NCBI RefSeq assembly: GCF_000341105.1
Contig: NZ_ANBB01000014.1
Location: 1-64,000 of the forward strand
Direction of reading: 5' to 3'
From: Nocardiopsis potens DSM 45234
GTDB taxonomy: Bacteria; Actinomycetota; Actinomycetes; Streptosporangiales; Streptosporangiaceae
Length of the DNA: 64,000 bases
Below, piece after piece: positions 25,431 through 35,300 of the stretch. The position numbers and the translations under genes were made by a program. A model generated the notes under the pieces. It saw only the letters and a program-made list of their open reading frames with translations, searched no databases and was not told the origin of the DNA. Numbering within the stretch: the stretch's first letter is position 1; each line of letters starts with the position of its first letter.

Positions 25431-27897
25431 CGCCGCTCGCTCCCTTCCCGGGGCCGGCGCCCGGCCGGCCCAGCACCGCGGGGCCCCCGCTCGCGGAGGT
25501 GCCCCACACCTTCTCGTCCTCGGTCAGCCAGGTGCTGCGGTTCCGCTCCTGGTTCCCGGCGCCGGCCCCGGCGCCCGCGCCCATGCCGCCCATCGGGGGC
25601 ATCATGGGCGGCATCATCGGCCCGCCCGGGCCCGCCTGGCCGTTCGGGCCCGCGGCGCCCTGGCCGCCGGGAGCCCCCTGGCCGCCGGAGCCCAGACCGG
25701 AGCCCAGGCCGGAGCCCTGCTCCGAGCCGAGGCCGGTCCCGGAGCCGGAGCCGGACAGGTCCGACATGTCGAACGAACCGCTGCCGCCGGAGGAGCGCCC
25801 GCCGCCCAGGTCCGAGGAGCCGAAGGAGCCGCCCGGACTCGGCGAGAAGCGGTCCTCGGTGGAGGAGCGGAAGTCGCCCAGGCCGTCCGGGCGGCCGAGG
25901 CCGGGCAGATCGAAGGAGCCGCCGCTCCGCTCGTCGCCCCCGGTCGAGGACCAGATGTCGTCCGACCCGCCGGTGCGGTCGGACCCGGGCAGGTCGAAGG
26001 AGCCGCCGGTGCGCTCGTCGCCGCCCGACGACACGAGCTCGTCCGGGCCGCCGAGCCGCTCCCGGTCGGGGAGGTCGGACATGTCGATCGACCCGCCGGT
26101 GGGGGACCGCTCCTCCAGCGACTCCTCCAGCGGCCCGCCGTCCGGACCGCTCTCCACGCCGGTGCGCTCCGGGGGCGCGGGCAGGTCCACCGAGCCGGAG
26201 GGAAGGTCCGTGCCGGTCCCGTCGGATGAGGAGGTCAGGTGGTCCCCCCGGCCCAGCACGTCATCGGGGCCGAGGCCGTCCTTCCCGCCGCCCCACGGGT
26301 CGTCCAGCGACCCGCCGGGCAGCGGGTTGCCGTTCTGGTCCCGGTTGCGGTTCCCGGGGCCGCTGCCGCCGCCGGTGAGCGGACCGCCGCCGACCGGGGG
26401 CGGGACGAAGGGGGCGCCGCCGCCCGGCCCGTCGCCGGGGCCGCCGCTCATGTCGAAGGAGCCGCCGCCCGGGACCTGGTCCCCGGACCCGCCGCCGGGC
26501 CCTCCGCTCAGGTGGACCTTGTCCCCGCTCACGCCCAGGTCCTGCCCGCCGCCGGGGCCGTCGCCCGTGCCGCTGCCGCCGCCTCCGTCGCCGGGGCCCA
26601 TCTCGATGGTGCCCTTGTTGTCGGGGCCGCCGTCGCCGAAGAGCTCCTTGAGGATGTCGTCGGCGCTCTTGTCGCCGCCGTTCCCGCCTCCGCCGCCTCC
26701 GCCGTCGCCGCCGGTCCCGTCGCCGCCGGTCCCGTCGCCGTCCCCGTCGCCGAAGAGGTCCTTGAAGATGTCGTCGATGTCCTCGTCGCCGCCTCCGCCG
26801 CCCTTGTCGCCGTCGTCGTCCCCGCCGCCGAAGATCTCGTCGAGGATGTCGTCGATGTCGCCGCCGCCTCCGGGCCCGTCACCGGGGCCGTCGGGACCGG
26901 GCTTCTGGGTGTTGATCGGCGTGTAGGGGAGGATGTCCTTGGAGGCGTTGGAGTAGCTGGTGGAGAGCGGGACGATGTTCTCCAGGACGGCCTTGTGCAG
27001 CGGCTTCAGCTTGTCCCACCACAGGTCCTTCATCTCCTGCTCGATCTCGCGCCAGGCGTTCACGTCGTCGGTGGACCTGCCGCCGATCTTGATGACGCCG
27101 CCGGAGTCCTTGGTGACGCTCTCCCGGTTGTTCTCCCACCAGGTGCGCACGATCCGGCGCGGGCTGCGGTCGGGGTCGGCGGCCCACGCGTTGTAGGCCT
27201 TCACCACCGGGTCGGAGAAGGTCGGGTCGACCGCCTTGACCGCGGCGGCCACCGCCTTCTCCACCGGGTCGAGGTAGTCGGCGACGCTCTTCAGCTCCAG
27301 GGCCTTCATCTTGAGGTGCTCGGCCAGCGCCTCCGCGGTCGCGCCCTCGAACGAGTCGTTGCCCGGCTTGACCTTCTGGTACAGCTCCCAGAGCTCGTCG
27401 TACCTGCCGTCGAAGAACGTGTGGTAGTCCTTGAGCCGCGCGGAGAGCCGGCTGAGACTGGCGCCCTGGTAGGAGTCGCTGCCGAAGTTCGGGTCGCCGA
27501 GGCCCTTGGTGACCACGGTGGCCATCGAGGATTCGAACTTGCCCCACAGGGTGTCGGCGCCGTCCAGGATCTGCGGGTTCAGGAAGATCCCGGAGTAGTA
27601 GTCGCCGATCCCCTTGTGGTAGCTCCCCAGCCGGTCGCCGTAGGCGAAGCCGTACCACTCGTCGGCGTCGTAGGGGTTGCCCTCGTTCCAGAAGACCCGG
27701 TCGAACCAGCCGGTCTCGTAGATGGTCCGGGGGCTCGCCATCGGAGGGACCGCGCCGCCGCCCTTGGCGTCGGCGAAGACGTTGAGCAGGTGGTCCAGTT
27801 CGACGGAGCCGGGGACCCCCGAGCCCCCTGCCACCCCGTCGGTGGGCGCGGTGGTCCCCTGCCCCTCTGTGGGGTGGAGTTCCTTCTCGTTGTCCAC
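25264..27897 (-). CDS. Large T7SS-associated protein with Gly/Asp/Pro-rich C-terminal half (877 aa)
   Basis: Residues 1-~335 form a folded, mostly helical domain rich in Trp and Tyr, with conserved-looking stretches such as RTIYETGWFDRVFWNEGN and RTWWENNRESVT. The rest is low complexity. Three acidic amphipathic repeats of the type DDILDEIFGGG / DDIFKDLFGDG / DDILKELFGDG are followed by Gly/Ser/Asp repeats containing GGSFDMS/GGSFDLPG. Near the C-terminus is WLTEDEKVWGT. The family resembles the large helical-plus-disordered substrates seen beside esx genes in Streptomyces-type loci; I cannot assign a function. The frame runs 167 bp into the YbaB-like gene, either a true long overlap or a frameshift past the expected end near the VWGT motif. 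It is preceded by small esx-type genes. Confidence 0.75.
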   Translation of the reverse strand: MDNEKELHPTEGQGTTAPTDGVAGGSGVPGSVELDHLLNVFADAKGGGAVPPMASPRTIYETGWFDRVFWNEGNPYDADEWYGFAYGDRLGSYHKGIGDYYSGIFLNPQILDGADTLWGKFESSMATVVTKGLGDPNFGSDSYQGASLSRLSARLKDYHTFFDGRYDELWELYQKVKPGNDSFEGATAEALAEHLKMKALELKSVADYLDPVEKAVAAAVKAVDPTFSDPVVKAYNAWAADPDRSPRRIVRTWWENNRESVTKDSGGVIKIGGRSTDDVNAWREIEQEMKDLWWDKLKPLHKAVLENIVPLSTSYSNASKDILPYTPINTQKPGPDGPGDGPGGGGDIDDILDEIFGGGDDDGDKGGGGGDEDIDDIFKDLFGDGDGDGTGGDGTGGDGGGGGGGNGGDKSADDILKELFGDGGPDNKGTIEMGPGDGGGGSGTGDGPGGGQDLGVSGDKVHLSGGPGGGSGDQVPGGGSFDMSGGPGDGPGGGAPFVPPPVGGGPLTGGGSGPGNRNRDQNGNPLPGGSLDDPWGGGKDGLGPDDVLGRGDHLTSSSDGTGTDLPSGSVDLPAPPERTGVESGPDGGPLEESLEERSPTGGSIDMSDLPDRERLGGPDELVSSGGDERTGGSFDLPGSDRTGGSDDIWSSTGGDERSGGSFDLPGLGRPDGLGDFRSSTEDRFSPSPGGSFGSSDLGGGRSSGGSGSFDMSDLSGSGSGTGLGSEQGSGLGSGLGSGGQGAPGGQGAAGPNGQAGPGGPMMPPMMPPMGGMGAGAGAGAGNQERNRSTWLTEDEKVWGTSASGGPAVLGRPGAGPGKGASGVGHVPAGADGSGTRTASGDAAQPLGGKRKPGVGHRRGRVQGPDGQREGERQRRDR

Positions 27898-27939
27898 GGT
27901 TCCTCCTCGGGTGCGGTCGGGTCGGGCCGGCGGCCGGGC

Positions 27940-28362
27940 CTACTTGTCGGTGGACGAGGTGACCTCGTTGCCGTCGCCGTCCGTGCCGCCCCCGCCTCCG
28001 CCGGTCACGGAGGAGGAGAAGATCCAGTTCAGCTGATCGGCGGTGAACTCGGCGCCCTCCTCCAGGTCGTCGAAGACCAGCTCGCTGTTGGCGATCCCCT
28101 TGGAGATGGCCAGCAGGTCCCCCTCGTACTTGACGAACATCTCGTCGACCTTGGTCAGCACCGCCTTGACCTCGTCCGAGAGCACCCCGGCCGACGGCAG
28201 CAGGGCGCGGTTGCCGAACTTCGGCTGCTTCGCCTCCTCGCCCGCGTAGTACTGGTCGAACTCGGCCTTCTCCGCGGAGAAGAGCTCCCGCATCGGGTCG
28301 ATGTTCTTCTCGCGCAGGGTCCGCAGGTACTCCGGGGTGACCTTGAGCTGGTCCTCGGCCAT
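27940..28362 (-). CDS. Small helical T7SS-associated protein (140 aa)
   Basis: I place the start at ATG 28362, preceded by GGGAGCGGAG. The frame is open further upstream, but that part overlaps the WXG100 gene and looks non-native. The protein is helical and acidic (KVTPEYLRTLREKNIDPM, then ELFSAEKAEFDQYYAGEE), with a Gly-rich, Thr/Ser-ended tail. It has no clear WXG motif but has the size and position of an ESX-associated component. It lies 42 bp upstream of the 877-aa gene and may be its partner. Function unknown. Confidence 0.65.
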   Translation of the reverse strand: MAEDQLKVTPEYLRTLREKNIDPMRELFSAEKAEFDQYYAGEEAKQPKFGNRALLPSAGVLSDEVKAVLTKVDEMFVKYEGDLLAISKGIANSELVFDDLEEGAEFTADQLNWIFSSSVTGGGGGGTDGDGNEVTSSTDK

Positions 28363-28410
28363 CTCCGCTCCCGTCTCCGATTCCCGTCTTCGAACCGATC
28401 GGCCGCCGCG

Positions 28411-28437
28411 GAGGGGCCGGCGCCGGGCCGGCCCCTC
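28411..28437 (-). terminator. Perfect 11-bp hairpin after a WXG100 gene
   Basis: GAGGGGCCGGC at 28411-28421 pairs exactly with 28427-28437 across a 5-base loop. It starts 8 bases beyond the stop codon of the 98-aa WXG100 gene. By position it could attenuate read-through or stabilise the 3' end of an mRNA encoding the upstream eccD, eccB and WXG100 genes. Confidence 0.5.
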
Positions 28438-28444
28438 CCCGGGG

Positions 28445-28741
28445 TCACTTCTTGCCGCTCCAGACGCTGGCCTCGCCGAGGTCGCCGCGCTTGTAGCGCT
28501 CGGTGATGTCGTCCAGCGAGACCTGGGCGCTGGCCAGCAGCACCCGCATGTCGTCGACGTTCTTGCGCCAGTTGGCGATGGCCACCTCGTACTGGTCGGC
28601 GGCGTCACCGACCCACTCGTTCTTGATCGACCTGACCTTGTCGTCCAGGTCCTCGATGGCCCGGGCGACGTCATTGGTCGCCTGGTTCAGGTCGAGCCCG
28701 GCGGTGTCCATGCCGCCGTACTTCGCGGAGAAAGCGCTCAT
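28445..28741 (-). CDS. WXG100 family protein (98 aa)
   Basis: The length is typical of the family, and a WVG motif at the turn between two helices (NEWVGDAADQY, about residues 42-52) marks it as a WXG100/ESAT-6-type protein. Such proteins form helical-hairpin dimers that are exported by, and activate, the EccC ATPase. It lies 38 bp from another WXG100 gene, and the two probably form an EsxA/EsxB-type heterodimer. The C-terminus (YKRGDLGEASVWSGKK) extends past the second helix, where export signals of the YxxxD/E kind are usually found, although no canonical YxxxD is present. Confidence 0.88.
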   Translation of the reverse strand: MSAFSAKYGGMDTAGLDLNQATNDVARAIEDLDDKVRSIKNEWVGDAADQYEVAIANWRKNVDDMRVLLASAQVSLDDITERYKRGDLGEASVWSGKK

Positions 28742-28779
28742 GCTCGGGGGCTCCTCTCAGGGGAAAGGGAGTGGGAGGG

Positions 28780-29115
28780 TCAGCGGCCGGCGGCGACGTC
28801 GCGCTGGTTGGGGTTGAGCGCCGAGCTCCAGTCGGCGGTCACCATGTTCTCGTCCTCCATGGCGTTGAAGCTGCGCTCGGTGCCGCCGAGCATGCCGATC
28901 ATGTTGTTCATGTCGTTGGTGATCAGCCGCAGCTCCTCCAGCCACTTGACCAGGGCGGTGTCGTAGCGCATCGCGGCGCCGCCCTGCCAGTTGCCGCCGA
29001 GCATGTCGCGGACGGTGTCCACCCGGGTGTAGATGCCGTTGCAGGTGGAGTGCGCGGTCTCCATGGCGTCCCTGCCCGTGCGCATCGCTTCGTCGCTGCT
29101 CTTGAAATCGCTCAT
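28780..29115 (-). CDS. WXG100 family protein (111 aa)
   Basis: The start is ATG 29115. NWQGGAAMRYDTAL supplies the WXG turn at about residue 43, with a helix on either side. It is the likely dimer partner of the adjacent 98-aa WXG100 protein. It follows eccB by 56 bp in the same direction, so it belongs to the T7SS core operon. The family is secreted as folded dimers recognised by the last ATPase domain of EccC. Confidence 0.88.
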   Translation of the reverse strand: MSDFKSSDEAMRTGRDAMETAHSTCNGIYTRVDTVRDMLGGNWQGGAAMRYDTALVKWLEELRLITNDMNNMIGMLGGTERSFNAMEDENMVTADWSSALNPNQRDVAAGR

Positions 29116-29171
29116 CCGGGCCGCTCCTCTCTGGTCGATGGGATCCGTCTCCGGCGGGGGTCCGCCGGTCC

Positions 29172-30626
29172 TCACTCCGGGCAGTCGGGCCCGCCCGGCG
29201 GCGGTGGCGCGGCGGCCGGGGCGGCCGCCGCGGCGGTGCTCAGCTCGGGGCCGGTGGGCAGCATGTCCAGCAGTACGGCCGGCACGTCCCCGGCGGTGGA
29301 CGGCGGGTGGCCGAGCTTCTCCGCCGACTCCTTGTCCGGCACCGGGTACTTCGCGCCGGTGTCGGTGACCAGGAAGTAGGAGCCGCGGGCGGCGTCGCCG
29401 CCGGCCCGGGCCGCGCGGACCAGGCCGCCCTCCCCGGAGCGCACGCCGATCAGGTCCGGCGCGGTGCACGAGGGGGTGCTGCCGGGCGGCGGCTCGGCGG
29501 CGCGCGCGGTGATCGACGCCGGGGCGCGCAGCGCCAGGCCGACCGCGTCCCCGCCGTCCTCCACCGCGCACAGCGCGGACCCGCCGGTCCCGGCGAGCTC
29601 CGGCGGCTCGGCGGGCAGCCCGCCGCTCTCCGGCTCCCGGTCGGACAGGTGCGGGCGGAGCTCGGCGACGGTCAGCGGCACCGCCTCCGCGGAGCCGCCG
29701 CCGTAGGCCTTCTCGGCGGTGCGCGGGTCGGCCAGCAGCAGCCGGGCCGGCACCTCGCCGACCGGCGCCAGGCCGTCCCGCTCCAGCACGTAGTACTGGC
29801 CGGCGCCCCCGCCCTCGCCCTCGCCGTCCACGGTGAACACCTGGCCGAGGCGGCGCGGCTCGCCGCCGATCTCCGGGCCCTCCCCGCCCAGGCCGTCCAC
29901 CTCCGGCGCGGCCAGCTCCGGGCCCTCCGGGAGCGCGGCGAGGAGCTGGGCGGAGACCGGGTGCGCGGGCGAGGTGCCGTACCCCAGCGCCTCCGCGGCC
30001 CCGTTCTCCTCGTCCAGCCGCAGCCGCTCGCCGCCCCAGAGCAGGTGGCGGGAGCCGTCCGGGCCGGCCGCCAGCACCGCGCGGTCCTCCGCGACGTCCT
30101 CCCCCTCGGCCTTGCGGCCCACGGTGAGCGCGGTCAGCGCGCGCGGCGCGTCCTCGGCGCCGGTGGCCACCGGCACCGCGCACACCTGCCAGACCAGCGG
30201 CTTCTCCGCGCCGCCCGCGGGCACCGCGTCCGGCGCGCCGGGGATGCCGATCGGCGCGGCGACCGGGGTGCCCTCCAGCGACTCCGCCGCCACCCGGACC
30301 GGGTCGCCCGACCCCAGCAGCAGCGCCGACGCGTGGTTGGCCACCGGCCACAGCGCCGAGTCGGAGTAGACGTAGCGGCCGCCGCCGTCCTTGACCGCGA
30401 TGACCGCGCCCTCGGTCCGCCAGGACGTCGCGCCGCCCGGGAAGATCAGCCCGAACACCAGGAACCCGGCGCCGATCAGCAGCGCCAGCACCAGCCCGAT
30501 CGCGGTCCCGGCGCGGGTGCGCCGCATCGGCGCCTCGAGGGCGTCCGGGTCGGCCTCCAGCATCGCCGTGGACAGCCGGCCCACCATGAACCCGTGCGCC
30601 TGTACCTGGTCCCGCCGCGTCTTCAC
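29172..30626 (-). CDS. Type VII secretion protein EccB
   Basis: This 484-aa protein starts at GTG 30626 with a GAGGGGC site upstream. The N-terminus (KTRRDQVQAHGFMVGRLSTA) is the cytoplasmic segment typical of EccB. Residues ~41-62 form the single transmembrane helix, and the long extracytoplasmic part ends in an Ala/Pro-rich tail after GPELS. EccB is a core membrane subunit of the ESX translocon, with its periplasmic-side domain facing the cell envelope. It follows eccD by 25 bp and precedes the two WXG100 genes. Confidence 0.93.
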   Translation of the reverse strand: MKTRRDQVQAHGFMVGRLSTAMLEADPDALEAPMRRTRAGTAIGLVLALLIGAGFLVFGLIFPGGATSWRTEGAVIAVKDGGGRYVYSDSALWPVANHASALLLGSGDPVRVAAESLEGTPVAAPIGIPGAPDAVPAGGAEKPLVWQVCAVPVATGAEDAPRALTALTVGRKAEGEDVAEDRAVLAAGPDGSRHLLWGGERLRLDEENGAAEALGYGTSPAHPVSAQLLAALPEGPELAAPEVDGLGGEGPEIGGEPRRLGQVFTVDGEGEGGGAGQYYVLERDGLAPVGEVPARLLLADPRTAEKAYGGGSAEAVPLTVAELRPHLSDREPESGGLPAEPPELAGTGGSALCAVEDGGDAVGLALRAPASITARAAEPPPGSTPSCTAPDLIGVRSGEGGLVRAARAGGDAARGSYFLVTDTGAKYPVPDKESAEKLGHPPSTAGDVPAVLLDMLPTGPELSTAAAAAPAAAPPPPGGPDCPE

Positions 30627-30651
30627 CGGCGCCGCCCCTCAGCCGCCACGC

Positions 30652-32052
30652 TCACCCGCCGATCCCGCGCAGCAGGGCGAACAGCCCCAGGTTGGCCGGG
30701 ATGAGGCAGACCAGCACGATCGCGGCGAGGCTGTGCAGCAGCTCCCCGGCGCGGCCCCAGTGCGGCAGCACCCGGTTGCCGGGCAGCGCCCAGGCCGCGA
30801 CGAGCAGCCCCAGCGCCGCCGAGAGCAGCACCCCGAACAGCACCAGCCGGGCGGTGTCCCCGCCGAGCACGACCCCGCCCAGGGCCAGCGCCAGCGCCCC
30901 GGCGCAGCCGGGGACCAGCAGGCAGAGGCGCTGGGCGGTGCCGCTCAGCCCGCGCGCCTGCAGCAGCAGCACCAGGCTCAGCGCCGCGCCCATCGACGCG
31001 GCCGCCCACCCCGGGTGCACCGCCAGCACCGCCAGCGCCGCCGCGCACACCGCCCCGGAGGCGGCCAGCAGCGCGGTCTGGAAGGCGTCCGCGCGGCGGG
31101 TGCGGTCCAGCACGTCCCGGGCGGGGTGCGGGTCGATGTGCTCCTGCAGCTCGTCGGCGCCGGCGGGCAGCGGCGGCAGCCGCAGCCCGGACAGCCGGAA
31201 CGCCAGCGCCGGGGCGAACGTGCCCAGCAGCACCGCGACCCCGGCGAGCAGCCCGGCGACCCCGGGCAGCGGGACGCCGTCCCAGAACATCAGCAGCGCG
31301 CCGGCGGCCGCGCCGAACACGGTCAGCACCCCGACCCCGGTGAAGAACGGCAGGCAGCCGGCGGTCGCCGCGACGGCGAGCACCGCGGCTCCGGTGCCGG
31401 CCGCGCCGCCGGCGAGCAGCCTCGCCCCGGCCAGCGCGGCGCCCGGCTCGCCGTCCGGGGCGCACGCCCCGGCGAAGGCCATGAACAGCACCGCGGCCGC
31501 CCCGGTGGCGGCGGCGCCCTCGGGGGAGTCCAGCGCCCGGGAGGCCGCCGCGGCGGCGAGGAGCAGCAGCACCGCGGTCCCGCCGGCCAGCGCCGCGGAG
31601 AGCGCGGAGAAACCGAGGAAGAGCGGCGGGGCCAGGGCCGCGGCCAGCGCGGCGGCGCCCGCCCCGATCAGGAACCGGCGGGCCTGCGCGGCGCCCCACG
31701 GGTCCGGCCGCTCGGCCATCCCGGTGGCGACCCCGTCGACCAGGTCGTCGAAGTGGACCGGCGGCATCTGGTCGCGCCGTTCGCGCAGGTAGAGGGCGTC
31801 CCCGTCGCACAGGCCCAGCGACTCGGGCGTCTCGTCCTCGTCCAGCGGCGGCGACCCCAGCCGCTGGAGGACCCAGCCGGAGTGCTCCAGCCCGCTCTCG
31901 TCCAGGTCCTCGCCGTCGCTCTCGGCATAGAGCAGGAATGTCGGCAGGAGTTCCGCGAGCGGAACGTCGCAGGGCACCGCGATTTCAAAGGAGGACTCGG
32001 GCGCCCGAATGGTGAGACGGCACAATTCCGCCGCAGCGGTCTCCGTCATCAT
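30652..32052 (-). CDS. Type VII secretion integral membrane protein EccD
   Basis: This 466-aa protein has the EccD architecture. A ubiquitin-like N-terminal domain (residues ~8-95, ending LCDGDALYLRER) is followed by a linker and about eleven hydrophobic segments from residue ~130 to the end. In ESX translocons EccD is present as a dimer that forms the membrane vestibule. It is the first gene of the minus-strand T7SS train and is divergent from eccC across 314 bp. A second, divergent eccD is found at 57228-58550. Confidence 0.93.
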   Translation of the reverse strand: MMTETAAAELCRLTIRAPESSFEIAVPCDVPLAELLPTFLLYAESDGEDLDESGLEHSGWVLQRLGSPPLDEDETPESLGLCDGDALYLRERRDQMPPVHFDDLVDGVATGMAERPDPWGAAQARRFLIGAGAAALAAALAPPLFLGFSALSAALAGGTAVLLLLAAAAASRALDSPEGAAATGAAAVLFMAFAGACAPDGEPGAALAGARLLAGGAAGTGAAVLAVAATAGCLPFFTGVGVLTVFGAAAGALLMFWDGVPLPGVAGLLAGVAVLLGTFAPALAFRLSGLRLPPLPAGADELQEHIDPHPARDVLDRTRRADAFQTALLAASGAVCAAALAVLAVHPGWAAASMGAALSLVLLLQARGLSGTAQRLCLLVPGCAGALALALGGVVLGGDTARLVLFGVLLSAALGLLVAAWALPGNRVLPHWGRAGELLHSLAAIVLVCLIPANLGLFALLRGIGG

Positions 32053-32366
32053 ACCCCCGGTCTTCTCTCGCTTCGGCGCGGGAAGGCACTGTACCGCAAG
32101 GTCTCCTGGTCGCCCGTATGAGCGGGGTCACTGCCGACAGGGCGCTCGAATGAGCACATCGGACCGGACGGCGCCTTCGGTGCGGCCGGAAATGCTCGGC
32201 TACATTAGCACCGCTCCGATAATGGCGATCGTGACGTTTCGATCAACATTCGGTGACCGAGAAGGGCGGCCAGCATAGATGAATCCGCGCGCGCCAAGAT
32301 TGGCCGTTCGGACATCTTTTCCGTCTTGATTTGTCCGATGGAACAGAAGCAGGGGTCCACGCAGCC
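32053..32366. promoter_or_regulatory. Divergent promoter region between eccD and eccC
   Basis: This 314-base gap is clearly less GC-rich than its surroundings and separates the two divergent T7SS transcription units, so promoters for both are expected here. A candidate minus-strand promoter is TTGATC (32241-32246) and TTATCG (32217-32222), 18 bases apart. Plus-strand hexamers are unclear; CATAGAT near 32275 is a possible -10. I see no known operator. Confidence 0.45.
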
Positions 32367-35300
32367 GTGAGCACGATCATCGTCCGCAGGCCGGCCCGCC
32401 GGCCCGGCCCGGAGCTCCCCGGCGGGGAGCTGGCCCTCCAGGAACCGCCCGTCCTGCCCGAGACCAACAACGACGTCTCGGCGGTCTTCATGTACCTGCC
32501 GATGGCGCTCAGCTCGCTGGCCATGGTCATGATGTTCATGCGGCCCGGCGCCGGCGGCGGGGCGATGGGCACCGCCATGCCCTACGTCGCCGGCGGCATG
32601 ATGCTGGTCGGCGCGGTCGCCATGATCGGCGGGCAGTACCTGCGCACCCGGCTGGAGCGCCGCCGCCAGCTGGCCGGCGAGCGCCGCGACTACCTGCGCT
32701 ACCTCGGCCAGATGCGCGGCCGGGTGCGCGACCTGGTCTCCGCCCAGCGCGACGCCCGCGCCTGGAGCGGCCCCGACCCCGAGGCGCTGTGGTCCCTGGT
32801 CCGCACCACCCGGCTGTGGGAGCGCCGCGCCGCCCACGGCGACTTCGCCGAGGTGCGCTTCGCCGTCGGCCGGCAGCCGCTGAACACCGCCATCGCGCCG
32901 CTGTCCACCAAGCCGGTGGAGGACCTGGAACCGCTCTGCGCGCACGCGCTGCGCCGGTTCATCAACGCCTACGCCACCGTCGACGACCTGCCGGTCTCCA
33001 TCCACCTGCGCGGTTACTCCCACATCGCGCTGCGCGGCGACGCCGAGGCCGGCCGGTCCATGGTCCGCGCCCTGCTCGGCCAGCTCGCCGTCTTCCACGC
33101 CCCCGACGAGCTGCGCATCGCCGCCTGCGTCGGCGACGACCGGCTGGCCCGCTGGGAGTGGCTCAAATGGCTGCCGCACTGCCTGCACCCCGCCGAGCGG
33201 GACGGCGCCGGCCCGGTCCGGCTGATCGCGCCGGACGCGGTCGAACTGGAGCGGCTGATCGGCCCCGACCTGGCCGACCGCCCCCGGTTCGACCCGCAGG
33301 CCGCCCCCGGCCGGGAGGAGCCGTTCACCGTCCTGCTGGTGGACGGCGGCCGGGTCCCGCAGGGCGCCCGGATGGCCGGCGGCGGGTACCGCAACGCCGT
33401 GGTCGTGGAGATCGGTGCCGACCGCCCCTGGGACGGCGCCCCGCACACCCTCTCGCTGCACGTCGAGGAGGACGGCATCGAGGTCGCCGACCTGGACCGC
33501 TCCGGCCGCGAGGTGTTCGCCCCGCTGGGCCGCCCGGACCGGCTCGGCGAACCGCGCGCCCGCGCCCTGGCCCGGCTGCTCGCCCCCTACCGGATGAGCG
33601 TCTCCACCGAGGTGGTGGAGCCGCTCACCACCGACTTCGACCTGACCACCCTGCTGGGCATCGCCAACCTGCACGCCTGGGACGCCCGGCGCAGCTGGGA
33701 GGCGGGCGACCGCCCGGAGTACCGGCTGCGGGTGCCGATCGGGATGACCGAGAGCGGCGGCCCGCTGGAGCTGGACCTCAAGGAGTCCGCGCTGGGCGGC
33801 ATGGGCCCGCACGGCATGCTGATCGGCGCCACCGGCTCCGGCAAGAGCGAGCTGCTGCGCACCCTGGTGCTGGCCCTGGCGCTCACCCACTCCTCGGAGA
33901 CGCTCAACTTCGTCCTGGTCGACTTCAAGGGCGGCGCCACCTTCATCGGCCTGGACGGGCTGACCCACACCTCCGCGCTGATCACCAACCTCGCCGACGA
34001 GACCGCCCTGGTCGAGCGGATGCAGGACGCGCTGCACGGCGAGCTGATCCGCCGCCAGGAGCAGCTCCGCGCCGCCGGGAACTTCAGCTCCATCCACGAG
34101 TACGAGAAGGCCCGCCGCTCCGACCCGTCCATGGAGCCGATGCCCACCCTGGTGGTCGTGGTGGACGAGTTCAGCGAACTGCTCGCCGCGCACCGCGACT
34201 TCATGGACCTGTTCGTGATGATCGGCCGGCTCGGCCGCAGCCTCGGCGTGCACCTGCTGCTCGCCTCCCAGCGGCTGGACGAGGGCCGGATGCACCAGCT
34301 GGAGAGCCACCTGTCCTACCGGATCGCGCTGCGCACCTTCTCCGCGATGGAGAGCCGCGGCGTGCTCGGCGTCCCCGACGCCCACCAGCTGCCGTCCGCC
34401 CCCGGCAACGGCTTCCTGAAGAGCGACACCGACGACCTGGCCCGGTTCAAGGCCGCCTACGTCTCCGGCCCCTACCGGGCCCGCCGCCGGCCGGTGCGCA
34501 CCGCCGCGGCCACCGGCGAGGTCGCCCCGCTGCTCGCGACCTACGTGGCCAAGGCGGCGCCGGCCGCCGAACCGGAGCCGCAGAGCACCGAGGAGGAGCC
34601 CGCCGAGAGCCTGCTGGAGACCGCGCTGGAGGCGCTCGCCGACGCCGGGCCGCCCGCCCGCCGGGTCTGGCTGCCGCCGCTGGACGTCCCGCCGACCCTC
34701 GCCGAGCTGCTCGGAACCGACGGGCCGGCCTGGTCGGAGGAGCCGGTGCTGGAGGTGCCGCTGGGCCTGGTCGACCGCCCCTTCGAGCAGCTGCGCACCC
34801 CGCTCGGCGCCGACCTGCGCGGCGCCGGCGGGCACACCGCCGTCATCGGCGGCCCGCAGTCCGGCAAGAGCACCCTGCTGCTCACCCTGATCTCCGCGCT
34901 GGCGCTCACCAACACCCCCGCCCAGGTCCAGTTCTACGTGCTGGACTTCGGCGGCGGCACCCTGCGCGGCATCGCCGGCCTGCCGCACGTCGGCGGGGTG
35001 TGCGGCCGCCTCGACACCGAGCGGATCAACCGCACCGTGGCGGAGATGACCGGGCTGCTCGCCCGCCGGGAGCGGCTCTTCGCCGAGCACGGCATCGACT
35101 CGATGGCGGCCTACCGGCGGCGCCGCGCCGCCGGCGAGTTCCCGGACGAGCCGCACGGCGACGCGTTCCTGGTCATCGACGGCTGGGCCACCGTCCGCCA
35201 GGACATGATGGACCTGATGCCCGACATCGTGCAGATCGCGCAGCGCGGGCTGAGCTACGGCGTGCACCTGGTGGTGGCCTCGCCGCGCTGGGCCGACGTC

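Noticed and set aside
6135-26378. Open frame of over 6700 codons on the plus strand opposite the giant gene
   Set aside because: It is antisense to a well-supported gene train, crosses several gene boundaries, has Arg/Pro/Gly/Val-rich composition and no recognisable domain. Long antisense frames are expected at this GC content.
27940-28674. 244-codon version of the 140-aa T7SS protein
   Set aside because: The first 104 codons overlap the WXG100 gene in another frame and read as Ser/Thr/Arg-rich nonsense; ATG 28362 has a good ribosome site.
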